From Candidatus Saccharibacteria bacterium UBA2951 (GTDB taxonomy: Bacteria > Patescibacteriota > Saccharimonadia > Saccharimonadales > Saccharimonadaceae), in contig DEBR01000004.1 of the NCBI GenBank assembly GCA_002348615.1, positions 17,716-81,715 on the forward strand: 64,000 nucleotides of DNA. The letters run 5' to 3'. Position numbers and translations under genes: made by a program. Positions 1-8,310 of the stretch are shown piece after piece. The notes under the pieces are model-generated. The model did not search any database. It was not told the origin of the DNA and was given only the letters and a program-made list of their open reading frames with translations. Numbering within the stretch: position 1 is the stretch's first letter; every line of letters starts with the position of its first letter.

Positions 1-1
1 T

Positions 2-541
2 CAGCTGGATCGGCCGCACGCCATTATCGTCATTGGCATACAGGGAAGCGGCAAGACATTTTTTGCCGAAAAGTTCGCGAATACGTTCAACGCGCCATTT
101 ATTGAGCAGGCGATGTTTGATGATGCTTCGTCGAGCGAAGCGAATGCCAAGGCACTAATGACCAGCATGCTGAAAGAAATGCTAAAGACGGGTCGATCAA
201 TCGTCGTCGAGCTTGCTCTCTCAACAAAGAGCGAACGTGCCGACATATCAAAACAGCTCAAACAGGCAGGTTACGCGCCGCTGTACGTATGGGTGCAAGT
301 CGATACCGAAACCGCCATGGCGCGATCACATCGCGCTTCGGGAATTAACGCCGATGAATATCAAGGTCGCATGCGTCGTTTCACGCCTCCACATCAAAGT
401 GAACACGCGCTTGTTATAAGCGGAAAACACACGTTTGCAACCCAGGCCAAGGCAGTGCTACGCAAAATTTCCGGTCCTCGTAACACCTCCGAGCCTCCGC
501 ACCGCAGCCAACCGCAGCGTGGCCAAATCATCGTACGGTAA
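2..541 (+). CDS. P-loop kinase-like ATPase (5' end outside window)
   Basis: The reading frame is open from the window edge, so the N-terminus is missing. About 12 residues in there is a Walker A loop, GIQGSGKT, followed by a compact NMP-kinase-like layout: a strand ending in VVELALS and a lid-like region rich in Arg (MRRF). This resembles the small AAA_33/zeta-toxin-like P-loop kinases that phosphorylate small molecules; the substrate cannot be told. The C-terminus is a basic, low-complexity tail. The stop lies 5 nt before the next start, so the two genes probably form an operon. No toxin-antitoxin partner is visible. Confidence 0.75.
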   Translation, partial: QLDRPHAIIVIGIQGSGKTFFAEKFANTFNAPFIEQAMFDDASSSEANAKALMTSMLKEMLKTGRSIVVELALSTKSERADISKQLKQAGYAPLYVWVQVDTETAMARSHRASGINADEYQGRMRRFTPPHQSEHALVISGKHTFATQAKAVLRKISGPRNTSEPPHRSQPQRGQIIVR

Positions 542-546
542 ACGTC

Positions 547-1233
547 ATGCCGCAGATCGACGATAAAGAATTCGGTCCTGTCACCGTCAGGCGAACGTCG
601 CGGTCACAATCGATGAGGGCGACGGTTGCTCCTAATGGTTCGCTGCGTATATCCGTGCCGGCGTACGCACCGCTTTTTATGGTTCGCCGGATGATTTCCG
701 GCTCACGCCCTCAGCTTCGGAAGCTGCTTGAAACACGACCAACGCTTTCGCTGTATGATGGGATGCCTATAGGTAAAAGTCATAGCCTAACCATCAGACA
801 AGGTCCTACTATGAGTATTCGTAGGACAGGACAGCGGTTGATCGCGAGCCTGCCACCCGACTATTCTGCCGAAAACCCAGAGATTCTAAACGCCGTTCGC
901 TCCCAGATGCAGACCATTCTTCGTCGAGAAGCCAAGCATTATTTGCCACGACGTATTGAATATTTGGCGAAAACGTACGGATTCGAGTTTACTTCGCTTC
1001 GGTTCTCTCATGCCAGCACCCGCTGGGGAAGTTGTAGCCAAAAAAAGGCGATAAGCCTGAATATCGCACTTATGAACCTATCGTTCGAGCTCATCGATTA
1101 TGTGCTTGTACACGAGCTTGCTCATACGAAACATCTCAACCATTCGGCATCGTTCTGGAGCGAGGTCGAACGGGCAGATCCCGACTATAAAATTCACCGT
1201 AAACAGCTAAAGGCCTACTCACCGGGCATTTAA
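547..1233 (+). CDS. YgjP-like (DUF45) zinc metallopeptidase
   Basis: 228 aa. The C-terminal half carries the family signature: a WGSC segment (TRWGSCSQKKAISLN), then the zinc-binding HELAH motif (VLVHELAHTKHLNHS) and a downstream SFW with an acidic residue, as in YgjP/SprT-like gluzincins. The N-terminal half is a beta-rich region typical of the family. The usual family length is about 230 aa, so the gene looks complete. Hydrolase function is predicted from family; the physiological substrate is unknown. It follows the P-loop gene by 5 nt without a separate promoter. Confidence 0.85.
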   Translation: MPQIDDKEFGPVTVRRTSRSQSMRATVAPNGSLRISVPAYAPLFMVRRMISGSRPQLRKLLETRPTLSLYDGMPIGKSHSLTIRQGPTMSIRRTGQRLIASLPPDYSAENPEILNAVRSQMQTILRREAKHYLPRRIEYLAKTYGFEFTSLRFSHASTRWGSCSQKKAISLNIALMNLSFELIDYVLVHELAHTKHLNHSASFWSEVERADPDYKIHRKQLKAYSPGI

Positions 1234-1237
1234 TCGG

Positions 1238-1252
1238 TATAATGACGGTATG
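1238..1252 (+). promoter_or_regulatory. -10 hexamer abutting start codon (leaderless promoter example)
   Basis: TATAAT at 1238-1243 ends 6 nt before the ATG at 1250. With initiation about 7 nt downstream of a -10, the transcript would begin at or next to the start codon. No Shine-Dalgarno is present. This is the clearest example of the pattern seen at more than 20 genes here. Confidence 0.75.
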
Positions 1253-2332
1253 GAAACGGGTGGATCTGATCACGAGCAAATTCTTACGATCGTGAATAAC
1301 CTTGCTGACGCGGTCTTCAGCATTGATATGAAGGGTATTATTCGACTTTATAATGCTGCCGGTCTGAATCTGCTCGACACGAACACCAGTGTCGAAGGAA
1401 AACGCCTGAATGACGTATTCAAACTTGAGGACGAATCAGGCACCGCGGTAGATTTGTTCGCCCAGATTAAAGACGTCCGCGTAGTGACAGTGAATGATTC
1501 GCTCCGCATGCGTACCGGTGACGATATCATGCGGCTTGAGCTAACCTACGCACCCATCAGAAGTAGTTACTCCAAGACCGATCCGTCCGGAACGAGTCAG
1601 GGCTATATCCTTATCGCACGCGATGTTACGCGCCTCAAAAGCCTCGAGGAAGAGCGGGACGAATTTATTAGTGTCGTCAGTCATGAGTTGCGTACGCCGG
1701 TGACTGTCGCCGAAGGGACGATTAGTAATGCGCAGCTAATGGTCGAGCGTGATGTATCTGATAAAAAAGCTCTTGAAGCCAGCCTGAAAGAAGCGCATGA
1801 ACAGGTAATTTACCTCGCGAAGATGGTAAACGACCTTAGCACGTTGTCACGCGCCGAACGTGGCGTAGCTTCCGAAGCAGAAAAAATCGATGTAGCCGAA
1901 TTAGCGCATGACCTGTTCGCAGAGTACCACCCAGAAGCCGAAAAGGCCGGGCTGCACTTCAACTTGGAACTTAGCCCGCGGCTTGGTCACGTCATGGCGA
2001 GCCGGCTTTATCTCCATGAACTTCTTCAGAACTTCATTACCAACTCGATAAAATACACGCATGAAGGCGGTATTACGCTTCATATATCAAAAAAAGCTGG
2101 AACGGTTGTTTTTGAAGTGTCTGATACCGGAATTGGCATTAGTAAAAGCGACCAGGCAAAGGTATTTAATAAATTTTATCGTTCCGAAGATTATCGAACG
2201 CGTGAGACGAGTGGTACGGGGTTGGGCCTTTACGTAGCACGTAAGCTGTCAAAAAAAATGGGAACGTCGATAACGCTTAAAAGCCGTTTGAACCACGGTT
2301 CGACGTTCAGCTTCAGTCTACCATCTGCTTGA
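1250..2332 (+). CDS. Cytosolic PAS-domain sensor histidine kinase
   Basis: 360 aa. An N-terminal PAS-like domain (about residues 8-125) is followed by a HisKA dimerisation helix with phospho-acceptor His145 (SHELRTP) and an HATPase_c domain with N box (NFITNSIKYT), G1 (DTGIGIS) and G2 (GTGLGLYVARKL). There is no transmembrane segment or signal peptide, so it should sense an intracellular cue through PAS. No response regulator is adjacent, making it an orphan kinase in this window. The start is fixed by a TATAAT 6 nt upstream of the ATG. Confidence 0.92.
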   Translation: METGGSDHEQILTIVNNLADAVFSIDMKGIIRLYNAAGLNLLDTNTSVEGKRLNDVFKLEDESGTAVDLFAQIKDVRVVTVNDSLRMRTGDDIMRLELTYAPIRSSYSKTDPSGTSQGYILIARDVTRLKSLEEERDEFISVVSHELRTPVTVAEGTISNAQLMVERDVSDKKALEASLKEAHEQVIYLAKMVNDLSTLSRAERGVASEAEKIDVAELAHDLFAEYHPEAEKAGLHFNLELSPRLGHVMASRLYLHELLQNFITNSIKYTHEGGITLHISKKAGTVVFEVSDTGIGISKSDQAKVFNKFYRSEDYRTRETSGTGLGLYVARKLSKKMGTSITLKSRLNHGSTFSFSLPSA

Positions 2333-2334
2333 TA

Positions 2335-3477
2335 TTATTCGTTTAACTTCAATGCGTCGTGGTTGTTCGGCTGCGCATTAACCGGACGACCCTTCCATGT
2401 AACCGTTCCGAAACGGTAGGTAACGAAACTCATGATTAGTAACATAACTTCTTGAATGATGAGGAGCGGCCAAATCATCGCCCGGAATGTCCGCGCTAGG
2501 CCGCCATATGTCTTGAAGGTGTACAAGAAGAACGTTACATATGACACCAGAACCAGCGAGAACGACCATAGGAATATACCTAAGTTCGTTATCGACCAGG
2601 CATTTATCGCGAATGGCAGAAACGTAAAACATAAGAACAGAACGCAGACCAACCACGAACCAAAGCTTCTGCCGCTGGCAGGATAATAAAGCCGAATTGC
2701 CGTTTCTTCTTGTGACGTAAGGCGTTTTTCGATACTTACACCTAGGTCGCGAGTGCCGATCAGGTACCAATACAACCGTTGGCGCTGAAGCTGCCTCGCG
2801 AGATGGCGTTCCGGACGAACTGAATACCCATAATTCTTTAAGCCTACGCCTAGCTCTTCAAGTTTGCGGCGCTCCACCATCCAAAGGGCACTTGACGCAG
2901 GCGGGCTTTTACGGCTCGCGAGGAGCAGCTCCCAATGGTAACGCATGGTGCCGAACAAGGCGCTTGCATGGTGGCTGTCTTCGCGTCTAGGGAGCACAGA
3001 TAACATTGACCGCTTGTTGGCGATGAGTTGGCGCATGAGCTTCGTTATCGTTTCCGGACGGATGGCCGTATCGACATCAAGGAACAACACATAGTCGCCG
3101 CTCGTCTCATCAATCAACGTCTGGTAGGCATGATTCTTCCCGAGCCAGCCGGATGGGAGTGGTGAACCGGCGATGAAGCGAACGCCGGCACCGGCGAACG
3201 ATTTGATAATGAGCGACGTGTCGTCGGTGCTGCTATCGTCTAGCACGAGGATTTCAAGCTTCGGATAATCGCTTTTGAGCACCCGTTCCAAACATTGGGC
3301 AAGCGCATGGGTTTCATTTCGTGCCGCGATACAGATAGACACGCTTGGAACATCATCATCGTTGATAGCTACCCGTTCGAGTGGTCTATATGTGAAGCGG
3401 TTGAGCGCCCATACTGTCCTGAATAGTAATGTAAGGGCAGCAAGCGTGGACAGAAGAAGTAAACCATACGTAAGCAC
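2335..3477 (-). CDS. Membrane-associated family 2 glycosyltransferase
   Basis: About 380 aa. An N-terminal membrane helix is followed by a GT2 catalytic domain: VSICIAARNE, a DDSSTDDT nucleotide-sugar motif, and a DVDTAIRPE metal-binding motif. Three hydrophobic helices close the C-terminus. This matches processive or carotenoid/hopanoid-type GT2 enzymes acting at the membrane; acceptor unknown. I chose the GTG at 3477 because a minus-strand TACAAT (3484-3489, preceded by TG) ends 6 nt upstream, the leaderless spacing used elsewhere; an upstream ATG would extend through the promoter. Confidence 0.82.
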   Translation of the reverse strand: MLTYGLLLLSTLAALTLLFRTVWALNRFTYRPLERVAINDDDVPSVSICIAARNETHALAQCLERVLKSDYPKLEILVLDDSSTDDTSLIIKSFAGAGVRFIAGSPLPSGWLGKNHAYQTLIDETSGDYVLFLDVDTAIRPETITKLMRQLIANKRSMLSVLPRREDSHHASALFGTMRYHWELLLASRKSPPASSALWMVERRKLEELGVGLKNYGYSVRPERHLARQLQRQRLYWYLIGTRDLGVSIEKRLTSQEETAIRLYYPASGRSFGSWLVCVLFLCFTFLPFAINAWSITNLGIFLWSFSLVLVSYVTFFLYTFKTYGGLARTFRAMIWPLLIIQEVMLLIMSFVTYRFGTVTWKGRPVNAQPNNHDALKLNE

Positions 3478-3492
3478 ATTCGTATTGTACCA

Positions 3493-3521
3493 TTGACGCT
3501 GACCCCTGTATGCGCTATCAT
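3493..3521 (+). promoter_or_regulatory. secE-nusG promoter
   Basis: TTGACG (3493-3498), 17-nt spacer, TATCAT (3516-3521). It overlaps the oppositely oriented promoter of the glycosyltransferase gene. Confidence 0.65.
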
Positions 3522-3530
3522 GGTATTGAC

Positions 3531-3553
3531 AGTCTGCAAGCAAGCAGACTTTT
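3531..3553 (+). promoter_or_regulatory. 5' hairpin in secE leader
   Basis: AGTCTGC, loop AAGCAA, GCAGACT followed by TTTT. It begins within a few nt of the expected transcription start and looks terminator-like, so it is either an early attenuator or a 5' stabilising hairpin. Confidence 0.5.
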
Positions 3554-3570
3554 AAATTGGGAGAAAACGA

Positions 3571-3894
3571 GTGAGCAACGAAAAGACCAAGGTGACTCGC
3601 ATTAGCGCCAGTGATGACACGAAGTTGGCAAAAAAGCCAAAGTCGGCGTCCGTGGCGAAAAAAGCGGAATTAGCAAAAGCCGCTCCTCGTACTAAGCGTT
3701 CCTACGGCATCCTTGGTCGCATCGGCGGATACTTCAAGGGTGCGTGGGTCGAACTCCGCCAGGTGCACTGGCCAACCCGCCGCGCGACTTGGGGGCTAAC
3801 ACTCGCGGTTCTAATGTTCTCGGCGTTCTTCGTCGTTTTCATTACGCTGCTCGACGCTGGATTTAAATTCGTATTTGAACAAATTTTGAGATAA
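3571..3894 (+). CDS. secE: Preprotein translocase subunit SecE
   Basis: 107 aa from a GTG start with GGGAGAA upstream. The first 45 residues are a basic, Lys/Ala-rich extension. The conserved SecE core follows (GAWVELRQVHWPTRR) and a single transmembrane helix (LTLAVLMFSAFFVVFITLL) near the C-terminus. It clamps SecY in the translocon. It lies 14 nt before nusG, the classical secE-nusG pair. Confidence 0.95.
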   Translation: MSNEKTKVTRISASDDTKLAKKPKSASVAKKAELAKAAPRTKRSYGILGRIGGYFKGAWVELRQVHWPTRRATWGLTLAVLMFSAFFVVFITLLDAGFKFVFEQILR

Positions 3895-3908
3895 GGAAGT
3901 AATAAGAG

Positions 3909-4454
3909 ATGAGCAAAAACCGTTACGATTCAACTAGGCAGTGGTACGCCGTACATACCTACAGCGGCTACGAAGAAAAAGTTGCCGACAGTATTCGCCA
4001 ACGTATCAACGCCGTCGACATGGCCGACAAGATCTTTGACGTCATGGTACCGAAAGAAAAGCAAATCCAGATTAAGAACGGCAAGCGCAAAGTCGTTGAA
4101 AGCAAGATTTTCCAAGGATATGTGCTGGTCGAAATGAAGTTGACCGACGAAACTTGGTACATCGTTCGTAATACACCTGGAGTGACCGGCTTTGTCGGCT
4201 CGGGCACTGAACCGACTCCTGTTTCTGATGGCGAAATCAGCAAGATCAAAAAGCGCATGGGCGTCGAAGACCCGAAGCACCACATCGACTTTACGCCCGG
4301 CGAAGTCGTGTCAATCACCGACGGTCCGTTCAAGGGCTTTGACGGTGCTATTTCTGAAATCGATGCTGTCAAGGGTAAGATCCGTGTCATGGTCAGTATG
4401 TTCGGTCGTGATACACCGGTTGAACTTGACGCACTTCAAGTAAAAAAGGTCTAG
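3909..4454 (+). CDS. nusG: Transcription termination/antitermination factor NusG
   Basis: 181 aa, the usual length. N-terminal NGN domain (QWYAVHTYSGYEEKVADSI, then IFQGYVLVEM and VRNTPGVTGFVG) and a C-terminal KOW domain (FTPGEVVSITDGPFKGFDG). NusG binds RNA polymerase and couples it to Rho or to the ribosome. SD-like GGAAG lies upstream of the ATG. Co-transcribed with secE and, probably, the two small ORFs downstream. Confidence 0.97.
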   Translation: MSKNRYDSTRQWYAVHTYSGYEEKVADSIRQRINAVDMADKIFDVMVPKEKQIQIKNGKRKVVESKIFQGYVLVEMKLTDETWYIVRNTPGVTGFVGSGTEPTPVSDGEISKIKKRMGVEDPKHHIDFTPGEVVSITDGPFKGFDGAISEIDAVKGKIRVMVSMFGRDTPVELDALQVKKV

Positions 4455-4459
4455 TTCCG

Positions 4460-4618
4460 ATGGAGCAGCAGCGAAAAGCTTACGACGCACGTCTAGAAGA
4501 AATTCGTGCCGCCCGAGTTGAGCACGTCGATGAAACCGACGAACAGCGTCAAGAGCGCATCGACAACGAGCTTACCCGCCTGGCGATTTACAGCGCGTCC
4601 ATGCTGGGTACATCATGA
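4460..4618 (+). CDS. Small charged ORF between nusG and rplK
   Basis: 52 aa starting 5 nt after the nusG stop and ending in an ATGA overlap with the next ORF, which argues for translational coupling and real coding. The product is almost wholly alpha-helical and charged (RKAYDARLEEIRAARVEHV), a likely coiled coil. I do not recognise a family. Its place inside the nusG-rplK transcript hints at a transcription or translation link, but this is inference. Confidence 0.55.
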   Translation: MEQQRKAYDARLEEIRAARVEHVDETDEQRQERIDNELTRLAIYSASMLGTS

Positions 4619-4893
4619 CGAATGAGTCCCAGCCCGGACCGGACAGAGCTGCCGGCGAGCTTTCGGCTTGGACTGTCGACCAAATGCTTCCGGTCGACCC
4701 TATAGAAATAGCCGACTCGATGTCACTTGAACAAATCCAGGCTCGTCTAATGGGACAGTTCGCCCTGGTACAGGGCTTGCAGCACCAACGCGACGAGCTA
4801 GTTACACGATTGGACTTTGAAACCAATCAACTTGCTAGGTGGCAAGAGGCATTACTGCTCGCAAGCGACAAGAATCCCGGCGCACCTCAGTAG
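4615..4893 (+). CDS. Small helical hypothetical protein
   Basis: 92 aa, start overlapping the preceding stop (ATGA). An acidic, Pro-rich N-terminus is followed by a long amphipathic helix (residues about 38-80: SLEQIQARLMGQFALVQGL then HQRDELVTRLDFETNQLA) likely to form a coiled coil. No catalytic motif and no family recognised. The stop codon is the first base of the -35 element of rplK, so the nusG transcript unit ends here or runs into rplK. Confidence 0.6.
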   Translation: MTNESQPGPDRAAGELSAWTVDQMLPVDPIEIADSMSLEQIQARLMGQFALVQGLQHQRDELVTRLDFETNQLARWQEALLLASDKNPGAPQ

Positions 4894-4960
4894 ACATTCG
4901 GCACAGTACGTGCTATAATACTAAGGTTACGCACTGCTAAATGCTTCAATTAATAGCAGT
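4891..4960 (+). promoter_or_regulatory. rplK promoter and leader hairpin
   Basis: TAGACA (4891-4896), 17-nt spacer, TATAAT (4914-4919). The leader contains ACTGCTA (4933-4939) paired with TAGCAGT (4954-4960), then an AAAGGAA Shine-Dalgarno ahead of the ATG at 4977. The hairpin could be a ribosomal-protein autoregulatory site; not proven. Confidence 0.6.
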
Positions 4961-4976
4961 AATCTAAAAGGAAATT

Positions 4977-5402
4977 ATGGCAAAAAAAGTAATTGGTAAT
5001 TTGAAACTACGTATTCCTGCTGGTCGTGCGACAGCCGGCCCTCCTGTTGGATCTATCCTTGGTCAATGGGGCTTGAACATGATGGATTTCATCAACCCGT
5101 TCAATGACGCGACCAAAGACCTAATGGGCAAGGACGTCATCGTTCACGTCAAGGTATACGAAGACCGCAGTTTCGACTGGAAGAGCTTGGGTCAGCCGGT
5201 CGACGACATGATTCGTGAAGCCGTCGGTATCAAAAAGGGAAGCGGCAAACCGCATTCTGAAAAAGTCGGCAAGATCAGCCGCGCGCAATTGGCTGCCATC
5301 GCTGAAGCGAAAAAAGATCAATTGAACGCAATCGATGAAGAAGGTCGTATCAAAGTTATCGCTGGTACGGCACGCTCTATGGGTGTTGAAGTCACCGACT
5401 AA
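4977..5402 (+). CDS. rplK: 50S ribosomal protein L11
   Basis: 141 aa, normal length. Shows the L11 N-terminal domain with the PAGRATAGPPVGSILGQWG loop and the C-terminal rRNA-binding domain (GSGKPHSEKVGKISRAQL, TARSMGVEV). L11 forms the GTPase-associated stalk base with 23S rRNA. Unusually it is not followed directly by rplA; a strong terminator comes next. Confidence 0.97.
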   Translation: MAKKVIGNLKLRIPAGRATAGPPVGSILGQWGLNMMDFINPFNDATKDLMGKDVIVHVKVYEDRSFDWKSLGQPVDDMIREAVGIKKGSGKPHSEKVGKISRAQLAAIAEAKKDQLNAIDEEGRIKVIAGTARSMGVEVTD

Positions 5403-5417
5403 GCGATTTGAAGCTTT

Positions 5418-5449
5418 AAAAAACGCGGTTTATTATGACCGCGTTTTTT
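5418..5449. terminator. Bidirectional Rho-independent terminator
   Basis: AAAAAACGCGGT, 8-nt loop, ACCGCGTTTTTT: a perfect stem with A- and T-tracts on both sides, serving convergent rplK and the trehalose gene. Confidence 0.9.
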
Positions 5450-5457
5450 GTTATTTA

Positions 5458-7647
5458 TCAAAGATGTGACAGATCTTCCAGCAGCGCCATCATATCGTCT
5501 ACCGATGACAACTGGAATCTTGCCTTAGTGTCACCCGGGCCTACCTTTATAGTATAGCTTTCAGGCGGTAGCTCGCGGAACATGTCCTCATCCGTATAAT
5601 CGTCACCGGCAGCTAACACGAACCCGGCTGGGTACACAGCTTCAAGCTCGCTCGCGGCATACCCTTTGTTGATTTCGTTCGGCTTGATTTCTATTACTTT
5701 ATCTCCGCTAAAGACGCCGATATCTTCACGGTCTATGACATCAATGAGTTCCCGCTTCATTTCTCCGGCACGTACGTATGCCAGTTCCGGCGCCACGTTT
5801 CGATAGTGCCAAACAATGGAATAATCCTTTTCCTCAATTTCGGACCCAGCTGTCCGTGACACGTATTTTTGCATAACAGGGCGTAACTGCCGCTTCAAAG
5901 AAGCGAATTCGACGTCAACGTTCGTCCATTTTCCGTCGTAACGAGTCCACGCTCCGTGTTCAGCCACAAGTGTCAGATCAATGCCGCGAAACCATCGCTC
6001 GAGCGCCTTCTTAGGGCGTCCGCTGACAATGGCGACATGGTTCTTCTTGTTTTCGGCCAGGCGTTTGATCATTCGGCGTAGCTTAATTGATGGCTTAGCC
6101 ATGAATGGGCGGGGACTCGAAACGAAATCTTTCAGCGTTCCGTCATAGTCAAGAATTATCAGACGCTCATCGGCTGCGTCGTACGCACGCAAAAGCTCTT
6201 GGCGTGACTCTTCGCTCATTCGCTTTTTGTGCTGTTGCTCACGTTCACCACCGGCAGCATTCAGGTCGTTCATGAAGTCCGCGCCCCATGCCTGCACAGT
6301 GTAAGACTTTAACCGACGCTGCATGACGCCAAGCCGACGAATCTGCTCCCGCTTGCTCATAGTAAGCGCTGTATGCATTGCTTCCGCGACCGATCTGGTA
6401 TTTGACGGATTAATGCTGAGTGCTTCAGGAAGTTCATCAATAGCACCAGTCATTTCACTCAGTATCAGGACGCCAGGGCGGCCCTGTTTGGACGCAACAT
6501 ATTCTTTGGCGACAAGGTTCATACCGTCCCGAATAGGAGTGACCAACGCGACGTCGGCACTAGCATAGAGCGCCACGACTTCTTCGAATGGACGGTTCTG
6601 GAACTGATACGAAATAGGCGCCCAGTCAACCGTTCCATATTCACCGTTAATGCGACTGACCGTTTGTTCGATTGTTTCACGGAGGGTTTGGTACGTCTTG
6701 ACCTCCGTCCGTGATGGCACCGCTACCATAAGAAGGCGCACTTTTCCGCGCCACTGCGGGTAGTCATGTAGTAGTATCCTGAATGCCTCTAGACGTTCGG
6801 GAATCCCCTTACTATAGTCAAGCCGGTCAACCGAAAGAATGAGCTTCATGCCTTTATAGGTTTCTCCAAGCGCACTGATGGCTTTTTTGGTCGATGTCTC
6901 ATCCAGTGTTCGGCGGAATTTTTCGTAATCTATACCAATCGGGTAGGCATCTGTCTTAACCGTCCGCCCTTCATACTCGAGCAAGCCTTGGTGACTACTC
7001 AGTCCCAGAAGCCTAAGGCAACTTGAAAGGAAGTGCCTCGCGTAGTCATATACATGGAACCCGATCAAGTCTGCACCAAGAAGACCGCGCAAAATATCTT
7101 TTCGCTGCGGCAAAAGCCGGTAAATTTCGAATGACGGAAAAGGAATGTGCAAAAAGAACCCTATGGTCGCATGCGGCATAATGCTCCGAAGCATGCTCGG
7201 CATCATCATCAAATGATAGTCATGAATCCAAACCGAGCCGCCTTCAGCTACGACGCTCGCTGCTGCATTCGCAAACAACCGATTGACCTGCTCGTACGCT
7301 TCCCAATACTCATCGTGATGGCGCGAAAGAGACTGGAAGTAATGAAATAATGGCCACAGCGTGTCGTTCGAATACCCTTCATAAAACAATTCGACTTGCT
7401 TTTCCGTCAGAAACACAGGAAAGCAATTTTGCTTGGCAAGTTCGGTTTGAATTTCTGATTTCTCTGCGTCTGTCAGATTATCGGACGCAATGCCAGGCCA
7501 GCCCACCCATATCTTATCGGTTTGCTCTAGCGAGGACATGGCAGTGGCAAGCCCGCCGGGACTGGCTTGGTATTCCAACTTTCCACTCTGCTTTACGACG
7601 CTGACCGGCAAACGGTTCGAAACGACGACGAGTTTATAGGCTTGCAT
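5458..7647 (-). CDS. Trehalose-6-phosphate synthase/phosphatase fusion (OtsA-OtsB)
   Basis: 729 aa. Residues about 4-470 are a GT20 trehalose-6-phosphate synthase (KLVVVSNRLPVSV, GWPG, WIHDYHLMMMP, VDRLDYSKGI, PIRDGMNLVAKEYVA). Residues about 490-729 are a HAD-type trehalose-6-phosphate phosphatase with nucleophile motif DYDGTL and late GDDYTDEDMF. The fusion would make trehalose from UDP-glucose and glucose-6-phosphate in the cytosol. I start at the ATG at 7647, before the conserved KLVVVSNRLP; a minus-strand TATACT lies 11 nt upstream. Confidence 0.95.
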   Translation of the reverse strand: MQAYKLVVVSNRLPVSVVKQSGKLEYQASPGGLATAMSSLEQTDKIWVGWPGIASDNLTDAEKSEIQTELAKQNCFPVFLTEKQVELFYEGYSNDTLWPLFHYFQSLSRHHDEYWEAYEQVNRLFANAAASVVAEGGSVWIHDYHLMMMPSMLRSIMPHATIGFFLHIPFPSFEIYRLLPQRKDILRGLLGADLIGFHVYDYARHFLSSCLRLLGLSSHQGLLEYEGRTVKTDAYPIGIDYEKFRRTLDETSTKKAISALGETYKGMKLILSVDRLDYSKGIPERLEAFRILLHDYPQWRGKVRLLMVAVPSRTEVKTYQTLRETIEQTVSRINGEYGTVDWAPISYQFQNRPFEEVVALYASADVALVTPIRDGMNLVAKEYVASKQGRPGVLILSEMTGAIDELPEALSINPSNTRSVAEAMHTALTMSKREQIRRLGVMQRRLKSYTVQAWGADFMNDLNAAGGEREQQHKKRMSEESRQELLRAYDAADERLIILDYDGTLKDFVSSPRPFMAKPSIKLRRMIKRLAENKKNHVAIVSGRPKKALERWFRGIDLTLVAEHGAWTRYDGKWTNVDVEFASLKRQLRPVMQKYVSRTAGSEIEEKDYSIVWHYRNVAPELAYVRAGEMKRELIDVIDREDIGVFSGDKVIEIKPNEINKGYAASELEAVYPAGFVLAAGDDYTDEDMFRELPPESYTIKVGPGDTKARFQLSSVDDMMALLEDLSHL

Positions 7648-7678
7648 TTGTACATTCCAGTATAGCGCACACACCGTT

Positions 7679-8242
7679 CTACAGCGAGTTGACAATAAGG
7701 CCGCTTACTAAGCCGACCAAGATAATGCCTCCGCCAAGAACGGCTGTTTCCGCGCCATCGCGGAAGCGGCCGGCACGGAGCATGTACGCCCGTACATACC
7801 CGGCTACGAACAGCAACGCTACGGTAAGCACCACGCACGAACCAATCGCAAGTCTAATGTCCGGTACGACAAGCAGGGGGAGTACCGATACGAAGCTCAG
7901 TATCAAATAACAGACGAATTCAATGAACGACGGAATGAAATAATGGCGGAACGCACTCTTCTTTTCGCGTCCGTCCAACTCGTCCAGGTAATGTTCGCTA
8001 CTGTACTTAACGCTGGCTGAATTGAACCCGTTCACAATGATACTTACGATCGCAGTCGTGAGCAGAAGATGACGTTCCAAGCCGGCGATCCCAAGCGCCA
8101 CCACTATACTTGCGCCGATTGCAAATCCGCCTTCGATCCCCTCAAGTGCTGCTAAAAAATATTCCGAACGGAAGGGTAAACGAACGACACGTCGCCTCGC
8201 GTATAAAGGATGGTGCTTTGAGCTGGCTGATATCTTTTGCAT
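7679..8242 (-). CDS. VIT1/CCC1-like membrane transporter
   Basis: 187 aa with about five hydrophobic helices. The first (EGIEGGFAIGASIVVALGIAG) and last (LGGGIILVGLVSGLIVNSL) resemble the paired N- and C-terminal helices of the VIT1/CCC1 iron/manganese transporter family, and the middle has a charged cytosolic loop (LDELDGREKKSAFRH). Substrate assignment is weak. Minus-strand TAAAAT (8252-8257, extended by TGC) lies 9 nt before the ATG, a leaderless arrangement, divergent from the DUF475 gene. Confidence 0.6.
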   Translation of the reverse strand: MQKISASSKHHPLYARRRVVRLPFRSEYFLAALEGIEGGFAIGASIVVALGIAGLERHLLLTTAIVSIIVNGFNSASVKYSSEHYLDELDGREKKSAFRHYFIPSFIEFVCYLILSFVSVLPLLVVPDIRLAIGSCVVLTVALLFVAGYVRAYMLRAGRFRDGAETAVLGGGIILVGLVSGLIVNSL

Positions 8243-8310
8243 ATTGCGGTAATTTTAGCAGAGTAAGTCGTGCGTGGTAAGACACAGCCGTAACCGGTAT
8301 ACTAACTGGT

